DNA from: Fibrobacter sp. UWB13
GTDB taxonomy: Bacteria; Fibrobacterota; Fibrobacteria; Fibrobacterales; Fibrobacteraceae
Assembly (NCBI RefSeq): GCF_900177805.1
Contig: NZ_FXAX01000006.1
Coordinates: 1-64,000, forward strand
Reading direction: 5' to 3'
DNA: 64,000 nucleotides
Under the pieces are notes generated by a model. The model had not been told where the DNA came from, did not search any database, and worked only from the letters and a program-made list of their open reading frames with translations. The translations under genes were made by a program, and so were the position numbers. Shown piece by piece: positions 8,231 through 15,962 of this stretch (position 1 is its first letter; every line of letters starts with the position of its first letter).

Positions 8231-9118
8231 TTAAATAAACGCTATGATCCTTTCCTTAAACTTCTCCGGGATTGCCTTGTCTAGCATTTCGCGGATGTGC
8301 CTTTCGGAATACTTCATCGAGAAATGGCTCAAGATGATTTTTTCGCACTTGATTTCATCATCAAGCTCGTTGAGCGCATGCACAATATCTTTCAAGTGGC
8401 TGTGGCCCTTCTTTTTGCTCATCGCCTCTTCGCCATCGTCGAGGAATGTGCATTCTGTAATCAGCACTTTCGATTGGAAAACTCGGCTGTTGTCGAGCAA
8501 GCTTTCGCCAAGACAGTCGCCCATAAAGCTCACGAGCGGATCGTAAACTTCACGTGTGATTTCGACACCGTTCTTGCGGAGTTCGATAATTTCGGTGGGC
8601 GTTTTCCCGAGGAATTCGTCCTTGAGTTTTTTCTTGTAAAAGTAGAGCGTGCCGCCCATTGCCGGAATGGAATGCTTGACTTCGAACGCTTCGAGCGCGA
8701 GGTCCTTGCGGTATCTCAAAAATTGCAATTCGCCTGCGGTAACGGGTTCAATTTCCGGGTAGCGGAATTTCGCTTCGCCAACGCCTTCGAACAGAGCTTC
8801 TGCCTTGATCCATGCCTTTGCATTTTCGCTCAAGCATTCGGGCATGTAATAAACGCTGTCGCGTTCGACACCCATCATCTTGCGTAAACTGTGGTGACGC
8901 ATCAGGCAGCGCGCGTGGTCGCCGTGCGCATGTGTCAGGAATACGTGGTTCAGGGGAATTGCCGAGAGCGGGCATTCGCCCATGTCAATGCAAAAATCCA
9001 GCTCTGGAATTTGGATGTATGTCGCCAGTCCGGAAATCGAAAATCCGGAAATAGGCGAGCATGGCGTATCAACGTGGATTTGCCGCAGAGCGTTGTGTAT
9101 GTACTTGTTTTCGTTCAC
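8231..9118 (-). CDS. Metallo-beta-lactamase-fold hydrolase, RNase Z-like
   Basis: About 295 aa. The zinc motif is THAHGDH, with later conserved FMGD and a histidine in LSHFS. The segment KHSIPAMGGTLYF followed by LKDEFLG and a GD metal ligand matches the ordering of tRNase Z family proteins, but the fit is looser than for a classical RNase Z. It could act on tRNA 3' ends or be another phosphodiesterase. The start is uncertain. No in-frame ATG precedes the domain; GTG at 9118 is preceded by GGGCGG, and TTG at 9157 would add 13 residues without a visible ribosome site. Confidence 0.75.
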   Translation of the reverse strand: MNENKYIHNALRQIHVDTPCSPISGFSISGLATYIQIPELDFCIDMGECPLSAIPLNHVFLTHAHGDHARCLMRHHSLRKMMGVERDSVYYMPECLSENAKAWIKAEALFEGVGEAKFRYPEIEPVTAGELQFLRYRKDLALEAFEVKHSIPAMGGTLYFYKKKLKDEFLGKTPTEIIELRKNGVEITREVYDPLVSFMGDCLGESLLDNSRVFQSKVLITECTFLDDGEEAMSKKKGHSHLKDIVHALNELDDEIKCEKIILSHFSMKYSERHIREMLDKAIPEKFKERIIAFI

Positions 9119-9170
9119 TTTTTTACCGCCCGATAATTTAGCAAAAAAGGAAATCAAAAAAATGACACTA

Positions 9171-9196
9171 AAAAAAGCAGCCCCTTAAGAGCTGCT
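9171..9196 (-). terminator. Terminator of the 9220-9804 lipoprotein gene
   Basis: Stem AGCAGC / GCTGCT (9176-9181 with 9191-9196). The flanking A-run gives a U-tract on the minus strand. Confidence 0.65.
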
Positions 9197-9219
9197 AAAA
9201 AACTTGTTCGATTTATTTT

Positions 9220-9804
9220 TTATCGGTTCGAAACGATTCTATCGAATTCCGTGCAAGACATGGTTTCGATGTTCACACCCATAGCCCTGCTACGAGTCCT
9301 GTCGTTACCCTTCTTTTCGGGGATGCGGAAGCAGAAGTCGTACTTGTTGCCTCTGTCGGTTGGGATGCCCATCTTGAAAATGCGGAGGCGTTCAGAACCC
9401 TTAGGCGTAATTTCGAAGTAGTCGTAAGTGTTCTTGACGCGTTCAAGGCGCTTTTCCTGGCTGAATTCGAGTTCGTTCGTAATCGGGCCCTCGAGGTTGA
9501 TCGGGAGGGAGTTCTGGAAGCGGAGCTCGAGCTTGCCGTTCGTTTTGACGATAGACGTTTCGGACGGCTTGATCAGGTAGCGTTGTTGAGGAATGTTCTT
9601 ATACGCAATGTTGTGTCTGCTTGCCTTGCGCACGCCGCAAACTTCACGCATGTCGGGGTTAGCGACAAAGTCGATATCGCGGCAAATGGGGGGGAGGTCG
9701 GTCGGAACTTCGAGGTCTTCGCCGTTTTGAGCAGAGGAGCCTGCGCAACCAACCAAGAATGAAACTGCAAGGATGCAAGACGACAACAAAAATTTATTCT
9801 TCAT
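9220..9804 (-). CDS. Hypothetical lipoprotein
   Basis: 194 aa. The signal peptide ends in FLVGC (Cys20), a clear lipobox. The mature part is soluble, with a Cys pair near the start (PPICRDI, REVCGVR) and beta-rich sequence afterwards. I do not recognise a family. A TATATTTG box ends 5 nt upstream of the ATG, and a terminator follows, so it is a single-gene unit. Function unknown. Confidence 0.75.
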   Translation of the reverse strand: MKNKFLLSSCILAVSFLVGCAGSSAQNGEDLEVPTDLPPICRDIDFVANPDMREVCGVRKASRHNIAYKNIPQQRYLIKPSETSIVKTNGKLELRFQNSLPINLEGPITNELEFSQEKRLERVKNTYDYFEITPKGSERLRIFKMGIPTDRGNKYDFCFRIPEKKGNDRTRSRAMGVNIETMSCTEFDRIVSNR

Positions 9805-9809
9805 GTACT

Positions 9810-9817
9810 CAAATATA
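9810..9817 (-). promoter_or_regulatory. Promoter -7-like box TATATTTG
   Basis: An exact TAnnTTTG match, 5 nt before the lipoprotein ATG at 9804. Confidence 0.5.
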
Positions 9818-9963
9818 AGTTTATTATATGCTATTGCGGAAAATTTTTTGAAAATGAACTAAATAGATGTTATTTTCTGCATAATTTTTAAAAGTTGTAA
9901 ATATTTGTTAACTTTTTCTTTGTGTTGAGGCCTTTGTACCCTTTGGAGTTTGAAAAAATATTC

Positions 9964-9971
9964 TATCTTTG
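9964..9971 (+). promoter_or_regulatory. Promoter -7-like box TATCTTTG upstream of exodeoxyribonuclease III
   Basis: An exact TAnnTTTG match 26 nt upstream of the ATG at 9998. It leaves room for a leader with a GGGG ribosome site. Confidence 0.5.
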
Positions 9972-9997
9972 GCGTTGAAATTGAGATTGGGGTCAAA

Positions 9998-10804
9998 ATG
10001 AAAATCTACAGCTGGAACGTCAACGGTATTCGTTCCGTACTGAAAAAAGGCTTTGAAGATTGGTTCACTGCGACCGATCCCGATGTGCTTTGCCTTCAGG
10101 AAGTCCGCGCCGAAAAAAGCCAGGTTGCTGAAGTGGCAAGCCGTGAAGGCTATTATACCTACTGGAACGCTTGCAAGCGCAAGAAGGGTTACAGTGGTGT
10201 TGCCGTGTATTCAAAGATTGAACCGGATGCGGTTAATTACGGCTTTGACATCGAAGAATTCGATGAAGAAGGTCGTGTGCTCCAGCTGGTGTTCCCGGAC
10301 TGGGTGCTCAACTGCATTTATTTCCCAAATGGTGGTCAGGGCGATGACCGCTTGGACTACAAGCTTCGCTTCTACGATGCGTTCCTTGAAAATTCCAAGC
10401 AGTGGCTCGCCGATGGCAAGCATGTGGTGACTGTTGGTGACTACAATACCTGCCACAAGGAAATCGATATTGCTCGCCCGAAGGAAAACGAGAACGTGAG
10501 CGGCTTCTTGCCGATTGAACGCGCCTGGATGGACAAGTACGTCGAAAACGGCTTTGTCGATACGTTCCGCACGTTGCATCCGGATACCCGTGACGCTTAT
10601 TCCTGGTGGTCGAACCGCTTTGGCGCACGCGAACGCAATGTCGGTTGGCGTTTGGACTACGGCTTTGTTGATGCCGCCCTCATGCCGAATGTGGTGAGCT
10701 CCGAAATCCTGAGTGATGTCAAAGGTTCGGACCATTGCCCGATTTGCTTGGAACTCGAACCGCCGTTCCTCCCGATTCCCATCAAGAAGTCGGAAGATAT
10801 TTAA
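9998..10804 (+). CDS. xthA: Exodeoxyribonuclease III / AP endonuclease
   Basis: 268 aa. It is an EEP-fold nuclease of base-excision repair. It begins MKIYSWNVNGIRS, the canonical ExoIII N-terminus with Asn7. The catalytic Glu is in CLQEVRAEK (Glu35), and DYNTCHKEID and SDHCPI supply the remaining metal and catalytic residues. An upstream in-frame ATG at 9950 would add 16 residues. I prefer 9998 because of family alignment, the GGGG ribosome site and the promoter box that lies inside the longer version. A bidirectional terminator follows. Confidence 0.93.
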   Translation: MKIYSWNVNGIRSVLKKGFEDWFTATDPDVLCLQEVRAEKSQVAEVASREGYYTYWNACKRKKGYSGVAVYSKIEPDAVNYGFDIEEFDEEGRVLQLVFPDWVLNCIYFPNGGQGDDRLDYKLRFYDAFLENSKQWLADGKHVVTVGDYNTCHKEIDIARPKENENVSGFLPIERAWMDKYVENGFVDTFRTLHPDTRDAYSWWSNRFGARERNVGWRLDYGFVDAALMPNVVSSEILSDVKGSDHCPICLELEPPFLPIPIKKSEDI

Positions 10805-10837
10805 GTCGATAAATATTTAAAGCTAAACGCAAAATTT

Positions 10838-10873
10838 AAAAAGCCTCGCCATCTGTGAAGAGCGAGGCTTTTT
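10838..10873. terminator. Bidirectional terminator between xthA and the PotD-like gene
   Basis: A perfect 12-bp stem AAAAAGCCTCGC / GCGAGGCTTTTT with a 12-nt loop between two convergent genes. Confidence 0.9.
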
Positions 10874-10875
10874 GC

Positions 10876-11949
10876 TTATTTTGTCTTGACGATCATCCAA
10901 GCTTCGTCGAAGTATTTTTCCGCTTCGCCCAAGTCCGTGAGGAATACCATGCGGTTTATCTCTTGCTTGTTCGGATTGATAACGCGGTTGTTCTTAAAGT
11001 CGTCATCCATGATTTCAAGGCTTGCCTTGTTGGGCGTGGCGTAGTTGATCGCCTTCGCGAGCTGGGCTCCGATTTTAGCATCGAGGATGTAGTTCATAAA
11101 GGCGTATGCGCCCTCGGGATTTTTTGCTCGACTGCTGAGCGTCATGGCATCAACCCACATAAAGCTGCCTTCTGTCGGAATGGCGTAATGCAGCGTGGAG
11201 TCTGTGTCAATGGCATCCATGGCTTCTCCGCTGAAGACGATGGCTGCCCAGTTGCTATCGGCAATTACTTTGTCCTTTCCGATGTCGGAACCGTCAAAGC
11301 CTGCGAAGTGCTTGTCTTTTTTCGCCTGCAAAATGTAGTCCACTGCTTTGTTGAGCTCTTCTTGCTTGATGCTGTTGGCATCGTAGCCGACTGCCTGGAG
11401 TGCCATACTGAGCATGGAACGGCTTTCGTTTAAAAGGCTGAAATTACCTTTGGTGTTTTTCGCGTCAAAAAGCAAGGAGTAGCTTACGCTATCGGGGTGG
11501 AATTTGCCTCCGCGGTAGAGAATGCCTGTAGTGCCCCAAAGATAGGGGAGACTGTAGGTGTTTGTCGGGTCGTAGGCTTGGCCTAAAAACTGCGGTGCCA
11601 CGTTCACGTGGTTTGGAATTTTATTGGTGTCAATAGACGAGATTAGCCCAAGGTGCACCATCTGCTGGATGACTACATCCGATGCAATGATGACATCGTA
11701 TTTGCCGGAATCCGCCGTTATAAGCTTTGCGATCATTTCTTCTTGAGCTTCGTAAAGTTCCAGCTCCACATTGTAGCCGGTCTTGTTACGGAAGTCATCA
11801 AGCAATGCAGGATCGATATATTCGCTATAAATCATTACCGTGACATTTTTTGTAGACATTGCATCTCCCTGCTTTTGAATGCAGGCGGTTATCGCAATTG
11901 CTACGAAAAGTGCAATAATGAAGATTGTCTTTTTCAAATTGTCTCTCAA
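10876..11949 (-). CDS. Periplasmic polyamine-type solute-binding lipoprotein (PotD-like)
   Basis: 357 aa. A lipobox is present at ITAC (Cys23). The mature part starts VTVMIYSEYIDPALLDDF and continues with YDVIIASD and YSLPYLWGTTGI. These are the usual spermidine/putrescine-binding protein segments. Normally it would feed an ABC transporter (PotABC), but no ATPase or permease gene lies on either side, so it is an orphan here. The partner is either elsewhere or the protein is a sensor-type binder. The ligand is inferred from family only. Confidence 0.85.
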   Translation of the reverse strand: MRDNLKKTIFIIALFVAIAITACIQKQGDAMSTKNVTVMIYSEYIDPALLDDFRNKTGYNVELELYEAQEEMIAKLITADSGKYDVIIASDVVIQQMVHLGLISSIDTNKIPNHVNVAPQFLGQAYDPTNTYSLPYLWGTTGILYRGGKFHPDSVSYSLLFDAKNTKGNFSLLNESRSMLSMALQAVGYDANSIKQEELNKAVDYILQAKKDKHFAGFDGSDIGKDKVIADSNWAAIVFSGEAMDAIDTDSTLHYAIPTEGSFMWVDAMTLSSRAKNPEGAYAFMNYILDAKIGAQLAKAINYATPNKASLEIMDDDFKNNRVINPNKQEINRMVFLTDLGEAEKYFDEAWMIVKTK

Positions 11950-12024
11950 TGCCTAGTAATGATACGATAAACATAAAAAAAACTGATAACGTGAACGGCG
12001 TGTATTTGAATTTATAACAAAAAA

Positions 12025-12047
12025 TCCTGACACTTTGTGTGTCAGGA
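12025..12047 (-). terminator. Terminator of the aminotransferase gene
   Basis: A 9-bp stem TCCTGACAC / GTGTCAGGA with a 5-nt loop, and an A-run at 12018-12024 that gives the minus-strand U-tract. Confidence 0.8.
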
Positions 12048-12049
12048 CT

Positions 12050-12106
12050 TTAGTCACTAATAACTATTGACCAACGACTATTGACTAATGACCAACAACT
12101 AACTAT
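12050..12106. repeat. Heptanucleotide repeat array, one orientation, supplying a stop codon
   Basis: A run of about seven 7-nt units of the reverse-complement type (cactaat, aactatt, gaccaac, gactatt, gactaat, gaccaac, aactaac). The TAG stop of the minus-strand aminotransferase (12099-12101) is inside the last unit, so the array reaches into the gene end. Confidence 0.75.
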
Positions 12107-13400
12107 GCAGGTATTCGATGATGGCGTCGTGAATCGTGGTGAACACGCTGCGGAGTTCGTCTTCGTCTTCTTCCAACAGCGTTACACGGAAACCCTTGAG
12201 GTCCGTGCAGAAGCTCGTGCTCGGCACAACGCAGATACCCTTTGCGCCCAGGAGATAGTACACGAAGCGGTAGTCGAGATTCGTCGTCTTGCTGCACCAT
12301 TCTTCGACTTTCTTCTTGATAATCGGATTGTCGATCTTCAGCGTCTGGTGATTGTTGAGCGTACCTTCGCGGAAGATGATGGTGTTGTAGAATGCACCGT
12401 AAGTTGGGTTGAAATAGAGCTCCGGAATGTCGGATAGAATATCGTTAATGATCGCACTGCGGCGGCCAATCTTTTCGTTCAATGCCTTGCGGTGTTCCAT
12501 GAAACGCTTGTCGCCGAGAACGCGCGGAATCGTCATCTGCGGGAGCGTCGTGGAGCAGACTTCCACCATCTTGGCGTTGTCGATGGCGCGGCAGAAGGCG
12601 TCGAACTGTTCGTCCTTGTCGCGGTTGTAGTATTCAGCCCAGCCGCAACGAGCGCCCGGCCATGGGTATTCTTTGGAAATGCCCTTGAGCGCAATGCCCG
12701 GAACGTCACCGATGTATTCGGCGAGCGCATAAGCGTGAGCTCCGTTGTACGTAATCTTGTTGTAGATTTCGTCGCAGATGATGAAGAGGCCGTAGCGCTT
12801 GGCGATGTCTACAATCTTCTGGAGGATTTCGAGCGGGTAAACCATGCCCGTCGGATTGTCCGGGTTCAGAATCAAGATGCCCGCGATGCTCGGGTTGTAC
12901 TTCACCTTGTTCTCGAGTTCTTCGAGGTCCGGGTACCAGTGGTTTTCCGGCTGCAAACGATAAGTGATAGGAGCCGTATGGGCGTGGGCGGCTTCGGCAG
13001 AGCTATGCGTAGAGTAGGCCGGGGCCGGTCCGATGATACGGGTGTTCATCGAGAGCAGGCCATAGATGGTGGCGATTGCGTCACCGAGGCCGTTGAAGAA
13101 CAGGATGTCATCGACGTTGATCTGTGCGCCACCGAGCTTGTTGTTTTCTTTTACCAAGAATTCGCGCGTTTCGAGCATGCCCTTGGACGGGCAATAGCCG
13201 TAGCTGCGGTTTGTGCGGACGAGGTCCACGACAATGTCCTTGATCCAGTCGGGAACTTGACATTTCTTTTCAATCGGGTCACCGATATTTTCCCAATGGA
13301 TTGGCAAGCCGAGTGCCTTGAGCTGGTTCGCCTTCTTCACGATCTCGCGGATTTCGTAAGAAAGTTCCTTAGCACCTTCGCTCAACAATCTTCTACGCAT
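12099..13400 (-). CDS. Class I/II pyridoxal-phosphate aminotransferase, alanine-transaminase-like
   Basis: 433 aa, fold-type I PLP enzyme. Visible are NPDNPTG (179-185), the cofactor Asp210 in IICDEIYN, the Schiff-base Lys243 in KGISKEYPWPGARCGW and the Arg after it. The N-terminus (NIGDPI, SYGYCPSKGMLETREF) is closest to AlaA-type alanine or broad amino acid aminotransferases. The substrate cannot be fixed from sequence. It is a monocistronic minus-strand gene followed by a heptanucleotide array and a terminator. Confidence 0.85.
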   Translation of the reverse strand: MRRRLLSEGAKELSYEIREIVKKANQLKALGLPIHWENIGDPIEKKCQVPDWIKDIVVDLVRTNRSYGYCPSKGMLETREFLVKENNKLGGAQINVDDILFFNGLGDAIATIYGLLSMNTRIIGPAPAYSTHSSAEAAHAHTAPITYRLQPENHWYPDLEELENKVKYNPSIAGILILNPDNPTGMVYPLEILQKIVDIAKRYGLFIICDEIYNKITYNGAHAYALAEYIGDVPGIALKGISKEYPWPGARCGWAEYYNRDKDEQFDAFCRAIDNAKMVEVCSTTLPQMTIPRVLGDKRFMEHRKALNEKIGRRSAIINDILSDIPELYFNPTYGAFYNTIIFREGTLNNHQTLKIDNPIIKKKVEEWCSKTTNLDYRFVYYLLGAKGICVVPSTSFCTDLKGFRVTLLEEDEDELRSVFTTIHDAIIEYLHS

Positions 13401-13514
13401 TTTGGACTCCTATAGCGGTTTCGAAAATTCTTTTTGCGCTGTAATTATAGCATAAAATTGTTCAAGAATTTCCGTTGTTCCTTGTGGTTAGTGGTTAAAA
13501 AGGGGGTAAATAAA

Positions 13515-13543
13515 AAAAGCAGCCTTTTGTGGGACTGCCCTTG
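13515..13543 (-). terminator. Terminator-like hairpin downstream of the 33-codon ORF
   Basis: On the minus strand, GCAGTCC / GGCTGC pairs with one bulge around CACAAAA, and a T-run follows. It lies 34 nt past the small ORF at 13577-13678. Confidence 0.5.
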
Positions 13544-13576
13544 AAACGTTTTGTCTGGATTTTAGCGCGATGCTTT

Positions 13577-13678
13577 TCAGATCTCAGTTTCTTTGGACAG
13601 CCCCATAATAGCTCGGGCTGCTGCCGGGCTTGCTGCAATCGCTTTCGCTGCGATGGTGTTCTGTCCAAAGATATTCAT
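13577..13678 (-). CDS. Possible 33-aa alanine-rich small protein
   Basis: An ATG-to-TGA frame encoding 33 residues (MNIFGQNTIAAKAIAASP, then an Ala/Arg helix, ending KETEI). A TATATTTT box lies a few nt upstream of the ATG, and a terminator-like hairpin follows. It therefore looks like a complete small transcription unit in an otherwise empty 350-bp gap (13401-13750). No family is recognised. It could equally be a small RNA read from the same promoter. Confidence 0.35.
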   Translation of the reverse strand: MNIFGQNTIAAKAIAASPAAARAIMGLSKETEI

Positions 13679-13750
13679 GTGCCAAAATATAGTTCTGGGG
13701 CTTACGAATGTCAAGAGAAAAATTTGTTGTAAATTTGTATATTAGCATGT

Positions 13751-14422
13751 ATGAAAGAGAAAATGCGTTTTACATTTTTTGTTTTGCTTTGGGCAACGCT
13801 TCTTTTGAATGGTTGCTTTTATTGCGGTGATCATGAAGAAAAAGAAGATTTGGTTGCCTATACTTTTTCCGAAACATCCATTGCACTCATGGATTCCCTA
13901 AAAAATGAGTATGCCGCCAAGAATAAGTGGTCGACGTCCGAGGTCGAAAAAACGAAACCCTCGAAAGGCTATGATGACAATAAATTTGTGTATGATATGT
14001 ATTGGTATAATAACAGCTCTGACCATAAAGGCGTTAAAGGAATTGTTCTTCGTTTTAATTTATTTGCTTGTACCCCTGACAATGACTGTGATTATAATTT
14101 TGTTGAAGCCGATACAGTATCTCACCTTATCATAGAACTTCACGGGTGTGATAATTTTACTTGCAAAAATACGAGTCGCATTGTGGTGCATGATCGTGAC
14201 TATCGTTTTGTCCGCGCTTTTGATAAAAGTCAGTTTTCCATTACGGATGGCGGCGATTTTGAATATTCGACGGATGGCGATTGCACAGTTTATAAAAAAC
14301 TGAGTTTTAACTTGGTCATCAATGGTGAAGATATCAAGATAAACTGGAACATTAAAGACGGCTACATTGACTGCACTTCCACAAAATGTCATCGAGTTAC
14401 TGATTATTCTGTGTGGGGTTGA
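13751..14422 (+). CDS. Hypothetical lipoprotein
   Basis: 223 aa. The lipobox LLNGC follows a hydrophobic signal. The mature part is soluble and rich in Asp, Lys and Cys, with paired cysteines (CTPDNDC, CDNFTC, CTSTKC) suggesting disulfides in the periplasm. No known domain was recognised. A TATATTAG box just upstream leaves almost no leader. The next lipoprotein gene starts 1-4 nt after its stop, so the two are co-transcribed. Confidence 0.65.
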   Translation: MKEKMRFTFFVLLWATLLLNGCFYCGDHEEKEDLVAYTFSETSIALMDSLKNEYAAKNKWSTSEVEKTKPSKGYDDNKFVYDMYWYNNSSDHKGVKGIVLRFNLFACTPDNDCDYNFVEADTVSHLIIELHGCDNFTCKNTSRIVVHDRDYRFVRAFDKSQFSITDGGDFEYSTDGDCTVYKKLSFNLVINGEDIKINWNIKDGYIDCTSTKCHRVTDYSVWG

Positions 14423-14423
14423 T

Positions 14424-15959
14424 ATGATGAAATGGCTTTGCTCGTTTGTTCTGTTGCTTGTGATGGTCTTATCTTTGGTGGGCTGCGATAGTGTTGATAC
14501 TGTATATGTTGTGCCTTCGAATAATGATCCTTATTCTTTGGAAAATCGAGAATTGCGCATAGGTGTAGATTTGGATTCTTCTATAGTTTTGGTTGCTGCT
14601 TCTGTCGATGTTCTTGATGATTCCCTGAAAAAGATTCGCTCTGTGGAATCTCGCGCTATAGGTGGATTTCGCCAATGGTATAAAAAGGATGGTTGGTCGT
14701 TTGAAGTTGCAGAACAAAACTACGAGTCTTCGTATTTAAAAGTTTCTTATACCTGCGTTTTGCCTAATGGTGATTCTGCAACGTTTGTGGATTATGTCGA
14801 TATTGCGTGGGAAATGTATCCGACATTTTATTTAATTCAATCCTTGCGAAAATACAGGATAGAATCGCTTGTGAAAAAGGAAAAATTTCCGTTGTACACA
14901 GCGATTCGAATTGCTAATCGTGACTTGCTAGAATTCTTTTCGTTTAGCAGTGCACTTGATATCGAAAGTCAAGAGAAACACCTAGCTTGGATAAAGGAAT
15001 ATCCTTATTTGTATGGAGGCTATTATTTATCTGATCCTGATTTTCCTGATAATGTTGAAGCGATAGCCAAGGACTTTGATCGAGTCTTGACTAAAAACAA
15101 AAAAGTATCTGCTTTGGATACGGTTGAAATGGTGGATAACGCCTTGTTCAGTGGACAGATGGACATCCTTTTCCGCGATTCGCATTATTGGACTGCCTAT
15201 GGCTTTCCTTATTGTGATTCAACACGTAGAGATAGTGTTGTTTTTAATAACGTAAAAGGAAGCTATTACAAGGATTCTCTTTTTAAATGCGATGGTCGTG
15301 CATGGCGTAAAATAGGCCCCCGTTCTAGTAGTAGTTCGGTAATGAGTTCGAGTTCAGCAAATCCATTGGATTGGTGCCTTAAGGAAAGTAGAATCTTAGC
15401 AGCAGAAAATAAAACTTACAGCATTGCTTATGATAGCTTGTGTTCTTCTGAGGTAGTGAACCAAATAGGTTCAGTCAATTTTTCGGGTGGTTTTTATGCG
15501 GATAGAGTGATGGATTTATCATCTGCTGAATTTTTGATGAACCTTGTTGATTCTGCTACGTGGCACTCACTAGCGTATTGGTATCGGATGCACCCTGTTT
15601 TGAGCTGGAATGAAGATGAAGTTTTGTGTCCAGATGGTTTTCACATTCCCGATACGCTAGAATTCAAGAATAGTCAATGGCTTTTTGACAATAATCAATT
15701 GGGAGCGTTTGAAACAAAAGCAATAGGTGATACGATTCCATCTGCGATAGAAGCTTTTGCATTTTTCTGGACATCTAATGCGAAAAGCGGTAATATACGG
15801 TATTGTGCCCAATTAAATTTTTACGACACTCCCTTATTCGTAGGTCAGTATTCCGCAAAACGGGCTGCAAAACCTTATTTTGTAGAAATTGTGGAATGCC
15901 CCGTGGATGTGACTATGGCTATACAGCTTGCTTGTGCGAAGGCTTTGGAAAAAAGGTGA
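14424..15959 (+). CDS. Lipoprotein with serine linker and degenerate Fibrobacter TIGR02145-like domain
   Basis: About 511 aa. The start is set at ATG 14424 (or the adjacent ATG 14427), just after the previous stop. This gives a proper signal peptide with lipobox SLVGC; a longer frame from 14367 overlaps the previous gene. Residues of about 20-310 are of unknown function. A short SSSS linker leads to a C-terminal region containing CPDGFHIPDTLEF and FFWTSNA, recognisable from the Fibrobacter-specific paralogous domain (TIGR02145) but lacking its usual VWMAQNLNY start. It is probably a surface or periplasmic protein. Confidence 0.65.
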   Translation: MMKWLCSFVLLLVMVLSLVGCDSVDTVYVVPSNNDPYSLENRELRIGVDLDSSIVLVAASVDVLDDSLKKIRSVESRAIGGFRQWYKKDGWSFEVAEQNYESSYLKVSYTCVLPNGDSATFVDYVDIAWEMYPTFYLIQSLRKYRIESLVKKEKFPLYTAIRIANRDLLEFFSFSSALDIESQEKHLAWIKEYPYLYGGYYLSDPDFPDNVEAIAKDFDRVLTKNKKVSALDTVEMVDNALFSGQMDILFRDSHYWTAYGFPYCDSTRRDSVVFNNVKGSYYKDSLFKCDGRAWRKIGPRSSSSSVMSSSSANPLDWCLKESRILAAENKTYSIAYDSLCSSEVVNQIGSVNFSGGFYADRVMDLSSAEFLMNLVDSATWHSLAYWYRMHPVLSWNEDEVLCPDGFHIPDTLEFKNSQWLFDNNQLGAFETKAIGDTIPSAIEAFAFFWTSNAKSGNIRYCAQLNFYDTPLFVGQYSAKRAAKPYFVEIVECPVDVTMAIQLACAKALEKR

Positions 15960-15962
15960 TTT

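Noticed and set aside
13529-13732. 67-codon + strand frame in the 13401-13750 gap
   Set aside because: Cys/Arg-rich translation with no ribosome site. The minus-strand 33-codon frame with promoter box and terminator is the better candidate.
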